Shown: positions 1 to 5,544 of the stretch, in pieces | Numbering within the stretch: the first letter of the stretch is position 1 | Layout of the letters: the number at the start of each line of letters is the position of its first letter | Notes under the pieces: generated by a model | Told to the model about the DNA's origin: nothing | Seen by the model: only the letters and a program-made list of their open reading frames with translations | Databases searched by the model: none | Assembly (NCBI GenBank): GCA_044377005.1 | Contig: JBILJV010000095.1 | Coordinates: 1 to 5,544 of the forward strand | DNA length: 5,544 nt | Source: JABMMZ01 sp044377005 | GTDB lineage: Bacteria; Bacteroidota; Bacteroidia; NS11-12g; UBA955 | Direction: 5' to 3' | Program-made: the position numbers and the translations under genes

Positions 1-350
1 TTAAAACTAGAATTATAATCTTCAAGATTTATAAAATCATTTAATACCATATTATTTGTAAATTGATGTGCGATAGCCTCAATTTGTTCTAGTGAAGGTG
101 GTGTTTGAAAAACAACAGATGTAACATCTGTACAAGGCATTGCTTTTTTGCAATTCCCTGGAACATTTATACATTTTTTTTGTGGTTTTCCATCATTAGA
201 TGTTGGTGGGCATGTTGCTTCACAATATTCTTTTTGTATAATTACATTTCCTTGAACATCACTTGATGATGAACTTTTTGGTGTAATTGATTCTTTTTGG
301 CATGCGAATAATAACAATGTGACTGTTAGGGTGAATAATACTTTTTTCAT
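1..350 (-). CDS. Putative cysteine-rich lipoprotein, 3' end outside window
   Basis: Reading from the ATG at 350-348, 116 codons stay open to the window edge, so the gene is 3'-truncated by the window and its full length is unknown. The N-terminus is a lipoprotein signal: two lysines, a hydrophobic stretch and a lipobox LFAC with the lipidated Cys at 17. Residues +1 to +4 after that Cys are QKES, a charged start that loosely recalls surface-export signals of Bacteroidota lipoproteins, but the match is not decisive. A five-serine run (26-30) acts as a likely linker. A cysteine-rich stretch follows with Cys at 43, 47, 60, 67 and 73, interspersed with Pro, Gly and Lys; the rest (74-116) looks like an ordinary soluble segment. 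I do not recognise the family and assign no function. The protein is probably anchored in the inner or outer membrane facing the periplasm or outside. The gene is divergent from the acetyltransferase gene. Confidence 0.75.
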   Translation of the reverse strand, partial: MKKVLFTLTVTLLLFACQKESITPKSSSSSDVQGNVIIQKEYCEATCPPTSNDGKPQKKCINVPGNCKKAMPCTDVTSVVFQTPPSLEQIEAIAHQFTNNMVLNDFINLEDYNSSF

Positions 351-376
351 GTTTTTTATTTATTTAGTAATTAATG

Positions 377-407
377 CAAATTAATCAACAAAAAAAACAA
401 TAACCAA
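377..407 (-). promoter_or_regulatory. Candidate Bacteroidota-type promoter for the lipoprotein gene
   Basis: On the minus strand, TTAATTTG (384-377) matches seven of eight positions of the Bacteroidota -7 element (TAnnTTTG counted with its free positions). A TTG (407-405) lies 20 nt upstream, which fits the usual -33 spacing. The -7 element ends 26 nt before the ATG, giving a short leader. The surroundings are very AT-rich, so a chance match is possible. Confidence 0.4.
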
Positions 408-478
408 GAAGCCAAATTTCTAAATTAAATTTTTTTATCGCTTAAATGAATAGTAAATTTGCTAATTACAATTTGATA

Positions 479-518
479 TTAGAATTACAAATAGTATTAA
501 CTTATTATACAATTCTAA
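479..518. repeat. Short inverted repeat in the divergent intergenic region
   Basis: TTAGAATT (479-486) and AATTCTAA (511-518) are perfect 8-nt inverted copies separated by 24 nt. Allowing one bulged A, the arms extend to 476 and 522. The repeat lies upstream of the acetyltransferase -7 element, where a regulator site could sit. There is no T-run and the loop is long, so it is not a terminator. In sequence this AT-rich, an 8-nt match can arise by chance. Confidence 0.3.
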
Positions 519-544
519 ATATGTTTATTTTCGTTAATTATTTG

Positions 545-552
545 TAATTTTG
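545..552 (+). promoter_or_regulatory. Candidate -7 element for the GNAT gene
   Basis: TAATTTTG matches the Bacteroidota -7 consensus TAnnTTTG exactly and ends 16 nt before the ATG at 569. No clear -33 TTG is seen 19-21 nt upstream. The leader between this element and the start codon has no Shine-Dalgarno sequence, which is usual in this phylum. Confidence 0.45.
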
Positions 553-568
553 CTCTTTATACTTACAT

Positions 569-997
569 ATGCGTTGCGAAATACTTTCCTTTGGTGGTCC
601 CGAACAAAAAAACTCTATTCAGTTGAGAAGGGAAATTTTAAGAACACCATTAGGTTTGGATTTTACCAATGAAGAATTGGACCAAGAATCCTCTCAAGTA
701 CACATAGGCTGTTACCTTAACACTCAACTTGCAGGGGTTTTGTTATTAAAAAACAGCGCTGACCATACCCTTAAAATGAGACAAGTTGCTGTTAAAAACG
801 AATTTCAGAAGATGGGTGTAGGTAAAGAAATGGTTGTGTATGCCGAAAAATGGGCACGTGACAATGGCTACAAAACAATGGAACTCAATGCCCGAAAAAC
901 AGCAGTTCCGTTTTATCTTAAGCTTAATTATAGCATTGAAGGAAGTGAATTTATGGAAGTGGGTATTCCACACTCAAAAATGTTAAAAAAACTGTAA
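569..997 (+). CDS. GNAT family N-acetyltransferase
   Basis: This 142-residue protein has the size and layout of a single-domain GNAT enzyme, which transfers an acetyl group from acetyl-CoA to an amine in the cytoplasm. The N-terminal part (residues 18-40) carries a pattern LRREILRTPLGLDF, seen in GNATs with a long first helix. Strand 4 and motif A follow at 70-90: MRQVAV, then the pyrophosphate-binding loop Q80-K-M-G83-V-G85, matching Q/RxxGxG/A. Motif B includes N107-A-R-K and F115-Y-L-K-L-N-Y121, the usual FYxKLGY-like segment. The C-terminal G132-I-P-H-S-K-M is reminiscent of YjcF/ElaA-like GNATs. The substrate cannot be read from the sequence. The ATG at 569 is chosen because a -7 element lies just upstream and the fold needs the N-terminal helix. 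No terminator is visible before the next gene, 101 bp downstream on the same strand, so some read-through is possible. Confidence 0.9.
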   Translation: MRCEILSFGGPEQKNSIQLRREILRTPLGLDFTNEELDQESSQVHIGCYLNTQLAGVLLLKNSADHTLKMRQVAVKNEFQKMGVGKEMVVYAEKWARDNGYKTMELNARKTAVPFYLKLNYSIEGSEFMEVGIPHSKMLKKL

Positions 998-1047
998 TCT
1001 CAACTGAGCAATTTTAGATAAACGAGCGTAATTCTCTGTAAATTAAT

Positions 1048-1077
1048 TTTCAAAACCTTATTTTTTATCTATTTTTG
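1048..1077 (+). promoter_or_regulatory. Candidate promoter of the M16 peptidase gene; decides the start codon
   Basis: TATTTTTG (1070-1077) fits the Bacteroidota -7 consensus TAnnTTTG exactly. A TTTC (1048-1051), close to the -33 TTTG, lies 18 nt upstream. The -7 element ends on the G of the in-frame TTG codon at 1075. Transcription starting a few bases downstream would exclude that TTG from the mRNA and leave the ATG at 1099 as the first start. Confidence 0.45.
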
Positions 1078-1098
1078 AAATCCTTTTTATTCATCAAA

Positions 1099-4023
1099 AT
1101 GAACAAATTCATATTACTCTGCTTTGTATTGCTTGGTTTTCAAGTCAATTCACAAACCCGCTATTCCACTTACGGCAAAACCACTAATGGTAAATACACT
1201 TACACCAAAGTGGCAAACGACCCTACAGGTGCAAGATGGTATGTACTTCCCAATGGACTTACTGTTATTTTATCTGTAAACAAAGAACAGCCTCGTGTTC
1301 AAACATTAATCGCTGTAAAAGCAGGTAGTAAAAACGACCCTGCCGACAATACCGGATTAGCCCACTACTTGGAACACCTTTTGTTTAAAGGTACCGACCA
1401 ATATGGCACTCAAGATTATGCCAAAGAAAGTATTTATCTAAAGCAAATTGACCAATTGTATGAAAAATACAACCAAACCAAAGACGAAAAATTAAGAACA
1501 TCTATTTACAGACAGATAGACAGCATCAGTAGCATAGCTTCACAATTTAGCATTGCCAATGAATACGACAAAGTTTGTCAATCAATAGGCGCACAAGGCA
1601 CCAATGCTTTTACAAGTGTAGAACAAACAGTGTATGTCAATAATATTCCTTCTAACAGAATCCACCAATGGGTTCAACTGGAAGCAGAGAGATACCGTCA
1701 ACCTGTTTTTAGATTATTTCACACTGAACTAGAGGCTGTTTACGAAGAAAAAAATATTTCTTTGGACAACGACATGAGTAAAGTGTATGAAGGCTTGTTT
1801 GCAAGTTTATTTCGTAAGCACCCTTATGGCACTCAAACAACCATTGGAACTGTAGAACATTTAAAAAACCCTTCTTTGGTAAAAATCAGAGAATACTACA
1901 ATACTTATTATGTACCTAACAACATGGCAATTATTATGGCTGGAGATTTTAATCCAGATGAATTAATAGAAATGATTGACCACCATTTTTCATATATGAA
2001 ACCTGCAGCTATTCCTGAATTTAAATCTGAAATAGAATATCCAAGAGGTCGCCCTGATAGTATTTCAATTACCGGACCAGATGAAGCAAGTCTAGTAATG
2101 GGATGGCGCTTTGATGGGATTTCGAGCAGAGAAGCATTGATGGTAAGGGTGATAGATTTATTGCTAAGCAATAGTAAAGCCGGTTTGATTGATTTGAACT
2201 TGGTGAAACAACAAAAAGCACTCAATGCAGGATGTTCCCCTGAGTTTATGAAAGATTATTCTGTTCACTTATTTTATGGTTCTCCCAAACAAGGTCAATC
2301 ATTGGAAGAATTAAGAGAACTGCTTTTATCACAAATTGAAAAAATAAAAAAAGGTGAATTTGATGATGAATTACTTAAAGGTATTATTACCAATAACATG
2401 GTTGACGAAATTAAGAAATATGAACAATATGAAAGTGTTGCCTATTCTTTACTAGATGCTTTTGTTACCGACCGCAAATGGATTGATGTTTTGAATGACA
2501 ATTACAAAATGAGCATAATAACCAAGCAAGAAATAATGGACTTTGCCAATGAGTATTATAACAATGGTTATACAGTTATCTACAAGCGTACAGGAGAAAA
2601 AGCCAAAATTGCTAAAATAGAAAAACCAGCCATTACAGAAGTATCGCTCAACAGAGATAAAACTTCTTTATTTGTCAATGATTTATTGAGCGAAGAAGCG
2701 GATTCTATGCTTCCTGTTTTTGTAGATTACCAACAAAGTTTACAAAAAGAAAAAATTGCTGGTCTAGATTTTTATTATAAAAAGAATGATGACAATCAGT
2801 TGTTTACATTGTATTACGTGTTAGACATGGGGCGTTTTAACAACAAAAAAATGCCACTTGCTATAGAGTATTTACAATACATAGGTACCGACAAATACAA
2901 AGCAGATGAAATCAGTAAAAAGTTTTACCAATTGGCTTGTAATTATGGTGTTTCTGCTGGAGATAAAAGAAGCTACATTTACTTAAGCGGCCCTCAACAA
3001 AACTTTAAAGAAGCATTAACCTTGTTTGAGCATTTATTGAGCAATGCCAAAGCGGACAATCAAGCATTAAAAGATTACATTGCGAGCATTAAAAAATCGA
3101 GAGAAGACGAAAAACTTAACAAAAGAGCAATTGCTTCTGCATTAAGCACCTATGCCCTTTATGGCAAAAACAATCCAAGAACATACTTGCTAAATAATGC
3201 TGAATTAAATACACTTACTGCAACTGAATTAATCAGTATTATTAAAAGTTTGAACCAATACAAGCACCACATTTTTTACTATGGTCCTGAAGAAAAAACT
3301 TTGGCAGCCCAAACCATTACTCAACTTCACGTTGTTCCTAAACAGTTTCTTGTTATTCCTCCGGCTATTGTGTTTAAACCACAAGTTCAAACCAAAAACA
3401 TGGTGTACTTTACTCACTATGAAATGGTACAAGCCGAAATCAATTGGCGTAGTTCACTAGGTGAGTTTAACATCAATCAAGTTCCTGCCATTAAAGCATT
3501 CAATGAGTATTTTGGAGGAGGTATGAGCAGTGTTGTTTTTCAGGAAATCAGAGAATCTCGCGCATTAGCTTATTCTACTTATGCCTATTACAATCAATCG
3601 ATGGAAAAAGGCAAAAATGACCTATTGATAGCTTATGTAGGAACACAAGCTGACAAATTACACGATGCCATTAAAACCATGAATGGTTTACTGAGCAATA
3701 TGCCTGAAAATGAAGAAAGTTTCAACCAAGCAAAAGCTTCTATTTTAAGTTCAATAGAAGCCGAGCGTATCAACAAAACCAATTTATTCTTCAAATATTT
3801 AAGTGCTATTGACATGGGAATTGATTATGACTATAGAAAAATGGTTTATGAATCTATTCAAAAAATGACCTTTAATGACATTAAGCAACTGCATGAACAA
3901 GCTGTTAAAAACGCAAAATGGTCTATGGCGATTGTAGGCTCTAAAGACAAAATCAAAGAAGCTGATTTACGTCAATATGGCGAATTCAAATCATTGACTT
4001 TAGAAGAAATTTTCGGATACTAA
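1099..4023 (+). CDS. Secreted M16 family zinc metallopeptidase (pitrilysin/insulinase type)
   Basis: The product is a 974-residue zinc endopeptidase, the length of a full four-domain pitrilysin/insulysin protein (two M16 halves in one chain). Residues 1-18 form a Sec signal with likely cleavage at VNS-Q, so it acts outside the cytoplasm, probably in the periplasm; there is no lipobox and no type IX secretion tail is apparent. The N-terminal catalytic domain starts near 46 (RWYVLPNGLTV). It has the inverted zinc motif HYLEH, with ligands H89 and H93 and catalytic E92. E217, in AVYEEK, is the expected third ligand, with E210 seven residues before it as in pitrilysin. About 47 extra residues lie between HYLEH and E217. 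The first M16_C-like domain includes residues 251-296 (YYVPNNMAIIMAGDF). After a linker near 500-530 the second half has no HxxEH. It keeps R818-ESRALA-Y825, spaced like the substrate-binding Arg/Tyr pair of insulysin. An upstream TTG at 1075 is open but rejected, because the ATG gives a clean signal peptide. Substrates are unknown; peptide degradation is the family role. Confidence 0.93.
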   Translation: MNKFILLCFVLLGFQVNSQTRYSTYGKTTNGKYTYTKVANDPTGARWYVLPNGLTVILSVNKEQPRVQTLIAVKAGSKNDPADNTGLAHYLEHLLFKGTDQYGTQDYAKESIYLKQIDQLYEKYNQTKDEKLRTSIYRQIDSISSIASQFSIANEYDKVCQSIGAQGTNAFTSVEQTVYVNNIPSNRIHQWVQLEAERYRQPVFRLFHTELEAVYEEKNISLDNDMSKVYEGLFASLFRKHPYGTQTTIGTVEHLKNPSLVKIREYYNTYYVPNNMAIIMAGDFNPDELIEMIDHHFSYMKPAAIPEFKSEIEYPRGRPDSISITGPDEASLVMGWRFDGISSREALMVRVIDLLLSNSKAGLIDLNLVKQQKALNAGCSPEFMKDYSVHLFYGSPKQGQSLEELRELLLSQIEKIKKGEFDDELLKGIITNNMVDEIKKYEQYESVAYSLLDAFVTDRKWIDVLNDNYKMSIITKQEIMDFANEYYNNGYTVIYKRTGEKAKIAKIEKPAITEVSLNRDKTSLFVNDLLSEEADSMLPVFVDYQQSLQKEKIAGLDFYYKKNDDNQLFTLYYVLDMGRFNNKKMPLAIEYLQYIGTDKYKADEISKKFYQLACNYGVSAGDKRSYIYLSGPQQNFKEALTLFEHLLSNAKADNQALKDYIASIKKSREDEKLNKRAIASALSTYALYGKNNPRTYLLNNAELNTLTATELISIIKSLNQYKHHIFYYGPEEKTLAAQTITQLHVVPKQFLVIPPAIVFKPQVQTKNMVYFTHYEMVQAEINWRSSLGEFNINQVPAIKAFNEYFGGGMSSVVFQEIRESRALAYSTYAYYNQSMEKGKNDLLIAYVGTQADKLHDAIKTMNGLLSNMPENEESFNQAKASILSSIEAERINKTNLFFKYLSAIDMGIDYDYRKMVYESIQKMTFNDIKQLHEQAVKNAKWSMAIVGSKDKIKEADLRQYGEFKSLTLEEIFGY

Positions 4024-4057
4024 TACTCCTAAAGAAATTTATTATATCTGTTTAAAA

Positions 4058-4098
4058 AAAGGGATTTAACTAACCATTAAATCCCTTTCTAATTTTTT
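4058..4098. terminator. Bidirectional intrinsic terminator between the peptidase gene and radA
   Basis: A perfect 12-bp stem (4058-4069 with 4077-4088) closes a 7-nt loop. Read on the minus strand, it begins 8 nt after the radA stop and runs directly into seven T residues (complement of 4060-4054), a strong terminator for radA. Read on the plus strand, it lies 34 nt after the peptidase stop and is followed after a short gap by six T residues (4093-4098). It therefore probably serves both convergent genes, more strongly for radA. Confidence 0.85.
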
Positions 4099-5461
4099 AC
4101 CCAAAAAGGTATTCAAAAGCTTCTTCTACTTTTCCAATTTGGATGATTTTTATTTGGTAAGATTTCAGGTCTATTCCTTTATTGTATTTTGAAATCATAA
4201 TTTCTTTAAATCCTAATTTTTGGGCTTCAGAGATTCTTTGTTCAATACGCGAGACCGCTCTAACTTCACCACTTAAACCAATTTCTGCTGAAAAAGCAAT
4301 ATGAGAATTAATAGGTACATTTTGATATGAAGACAAAACGGCTGCAACAATACCCAAATCCAATCCTGGGTCTTCGAGTTTCATACCTCCTGCAATATTT
4401 ACAAACACGTCTTTTACTCCCAATTGGAAACCACATCTTTTTTCGAGAACGGCCAAAAGCATACTTAATCTCCTTAAATCAAATCCATTACTAGTTCGTT
4501 GAGGAGTTCCATAAACAGCAGAACTAACCAAAGATTGGGTTTCTAATAAGATGGGACGAATACCTTCTACAGCACAACTAATGGTAATGCCACTCAATAA
4601 TTCCTCACGTTCAGAAATTAATATTTCAGAAGGATTTTCAATTTCACGAAGACCGTCGCCACGCATTTCGTATATTCCAATTTCGCTAGCCGAACCAAAA
4701 CGATTTTTAAGAGTTCGTAAAATTCTGTAATTGTAATGGCGGTCGCCTTCAAATTGCAAAACCGTGTCCACCATATGTTCCAAAACCTTAGGACCTGCAA
4801 TATTACCATCCTTATTTATGTGCCCAATTAAAAATACTGGAATACCGGTAGATTTGGCAAAACGAAGCAGTTCGGCTGTAGCATATTTTATTTGACTAAT
4901 ACTTCCTGGAGGAGAATCAATGGAATCGCTTGAGAGTGTTTGTACAGAATCCACTATTAATAACTCTGGACTGCTTTTTAGCAAAAAGGAAATAAGATTT
5001 TCGAGCGATGTTTCGCACATGACATAGCAGTTTTGGTTGTTGATACCAATACGTTCTGCACGCATTTTTAACTGCGATTCACTTTCTTCACCACTGATGT
5101 ATAAGACATGTTGATTTATTTTAAGTGCCAGTTGCAGTAGAAGAGTAGATTTTCCAATACCTGGTTCACCACCAATGAGAGTAATAGAACCAGAAACGAG
5201 ACCACCACCAAGCACTCGGTTTAGTTCACTATCTGGCAAAAGAGTTCTGGTTTCAGAACCTTTTTCAATTTCCTGCATTTGAATGGCTTTAGATGGAATT
5301 CCACTTTCCGACTTATTCCATAACTTTTTAGAATGGTCCGTTTTATTGACAATTTCCTCTGTAAAACTATTCCATTCCTCACATGAGGGACATTTCCCTA
5401 ACCATTTAGTTGCAGAGTATCCACAATTCTTACAAAAATATTTAACAATAGATTTTGTCAT
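4097..5461 (-). CDS. radA: DNA repair protein RadA (Sms)
   Basis: RadA is a cytoplasmic RecA-like ATPase that drives branch migration of recombination intermediates together with RecA, aiding recombinational repair. At 454 residues this is a full-length family member with every hallmark in order. An N-terminal C4 zinc finger has C10, C13, C24 and C27 (CxxC-x10-CxxC). The ATPase core has Walker A GEPGIGKST (98-106), the SGEES segment (123-127) and a Walker B strand ending LLIVDS (167-172). The RadA signature KNRFG is at 252-256. The C-terminal Lon-protease-like domain includes the AGGMKLEDPGLDLG region (357-370). It has Asp-Pro-Gly where Lon has its catalytic serine, so it should be proteolytically inactive, as in other RadA proteins. 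The ATG at 5461 is supported by the zinc finger starting at residue 10. The gene appears monocistronic: it converges with the peptidase gene, ends in a strong terminator, and no gene is seen directly upstream on its strand. Confidence 0.98.
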   Translation of the reverse strand: MTKSIVKYFCKNCGYSATKWLGKCPSCEEWNSFTEEIVNKTDHSKKLWNKSESGIPSKAIQMQEIEKGSETRTLLPDSELNRVLGGGLVSGSITLIGGEPGIGKSTLLLQLALKINQHVLYISGEESESQLKMRAERIGINNQNCYVMCETSLENLISFLLKSSPELLIVDSVQTLSSDSIDSPPGSISQIKYATAELLRFAKSTGIPVFLIGHINKDGNIAGPKVLEHMVDTVLQFEGDRHYNYRILRTLKNRFGSASEIGIYEMRGDGLREIENPSEILISEREELLSGITISCAVEGIRPILLETQSLVSSAVYGTPQRTSNGFDLRRLSMLLAVLEKRCGFQLGVKDVFVNIAGGMKLEDPGLDLGIVAAVLSSYQNVPINSHIAFSAEIGLSGEVRAVSRIEQRISEAQKLGFKEIMISKYNKGIDLKSYQIKIIQIGKVEEAFEYLFG

Positions 5462-5471
5462 AAGTATGTCA

Positions 5472-5479
5472 CAAATTAA
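5472..5479 (-). promoter_or_regulatory. Weak candidate -7 element for radA
   Basis: On the minus strand, TTAATTTG lies 10 nt ahead of the radA ATG and differs at one fixed position from TAnnTTTG; it is the same 8-mer as before the lipoprotein gene. No TTG is seen at the right distance for a -33 element. If used, the leader would be only a few bases long, so the true promoter may lie elsewhere in 5480-5544. Confidence 0.25.
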
Positions 5480-5487
5480 CGAATTTG
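5472..5487. repeat. Perfect 6-bp palindrome upstream of radA
   Basis: CAAATT (5472-5477) and AATTTG (5482-5487) are exact inverted copies separated by AACG. The site starts 11 bp from the radA start codon and covers its candidate -7 element. It could be an operator, or a pair of back-to-back -7-like elements in a divergent promoter. The arms are short and AT-rich, so chance is not excluded. Confidence 0.3.
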
Positions 5488-5518
5488 TAGGGTAGAAATA
5501 AAAATTATCGTTAAAAAG

Positions 5519-5544
5519 ATGAAAAAAAAGAAAGAATTAACTAA
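5519..5544 (+). CDS. Possible start of a divergent gene, cut by the window edge
   Basis: An ATG at 5519 opens a frame reading MKKKKELT that is still open at the edge. Only eight codons are visible, so neither product nor reality can be judged. The lysine-rich opening is common at starts in AT-rich genomes, but it is also what A-rich noncoding DNA would give. If real, the gene is divergent from radA with 57 bp between start codons. Confidence 0.25.

Noticed and set aside
357..470. Runs of A and T in the divergent intergenic region examined for an RNA gene or repeat array
   Set aside because: Apart from the candidate lipoprotein promoter, I saw no stable hairpin, tRNA-like structure or repeated unit; the tracts fit ordinary AT-rich intergenic DNA.
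999..1008. Small inverted repeat CTCA-AC-TGAG just after the GNAT stop
   Set aside because: A 4-bp stem with a 2-nt loop and no adjacent T-run cannot serve as a terminator.
1908..2225. A 105-codon open frame on the minus strand inside the peptidase gene
   Set aside because: It lies wholly antisense to a strongly supported peptidase gene and its translation shows no recognisable domain or motif. Other minus-strand frames at 746-973, 3229-3432 and 3633-3815 are rejected for the same reason.
5283..5495. A 70-codon plus-strand open frame over the radA 5' end
   Set aside because: It is antisense to the conserved RadA zinc finger region and has no domain or promoter support.
5476..5544. A minus-strand frame open from the window edge to a TAA at 5478-5476
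   Set aside because: It could be the tail of a gene upstream of radA, but its Phe-rich reading simply reflects a T-rich tract and it would run through the radA promoter region.
1..5544. Search for a novel defence, mobile or biosynthetic system
   Set aside because: No transposase, recombinase, nuclease, toxin-antitoxin pair, CRISPR repeat or phage gene is visible. The intact genes are a GNAT, an M16 peptidase and RadA, with no sign that they act as one system.

Overview
The window is AT-rich and looks like a chromosomal segment from a member of the Bacteroidota, probably Flavobacteriia-like. Three things point there: starts without a Shine-Dalgarno sequence, TAnnTTTG-type -7 promoter elements just ahead of the genes, and the style of the proteins (a MKK... 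lipoprotein with a short signal, a secreted full-length M16 peptidase ending its signal at ...VNSQ, and a standard bacterial RadA). The phylum call is an inference from these traits; no marker RNA is present.

Layout. Positions 1-350 (minus) hold the first 116 codons of a lipoprotein gene whose 3' end lies outside the window; after the signal it has a small cysteine-rich segment. A 218-bp intergenic region (351-568) separates it from a divergent GNAT acetyltransferase gene at 569-997 (plus). About 100 bp later, and on the same strand, comes a large M16 (insulinase/pitrilysin-type) zinc peptidase with a signal peptide. Its best start is the ATG at 1099, not the in-frame TTG at 1075. The peptidase gene converges on radA (4097-5461, minus). 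The two genes are separated by one strong hairpin that probably ends transcription in both directions. Upstream of radA, the last 83 bp carry a small palindrome and perhaps the first codons of a divergent gene running off the right edge.

The genes do not form an obvious pathway. GNAT acetyltransferase and RadA are cytoplasmic, the peptidase is periplasmic or otherwise exported, and the lipoprotein is membrane anchored. GNAT and peptidase could be partly co-transcribed because no terminator is visible between them, but the peptidase also seems to have its own promoter.

I found no CRISPR array, RNA gene, insertion sequence, phage gene or defence system. This is mostly an ordinary housekeeping region. 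The points most worth a second look are the truncated cysteine-rich lipoprotein, the extra helical segment inside the peptidase active-site domain, the corrected peptidase start, and the short sequence blocks shared between promoters.
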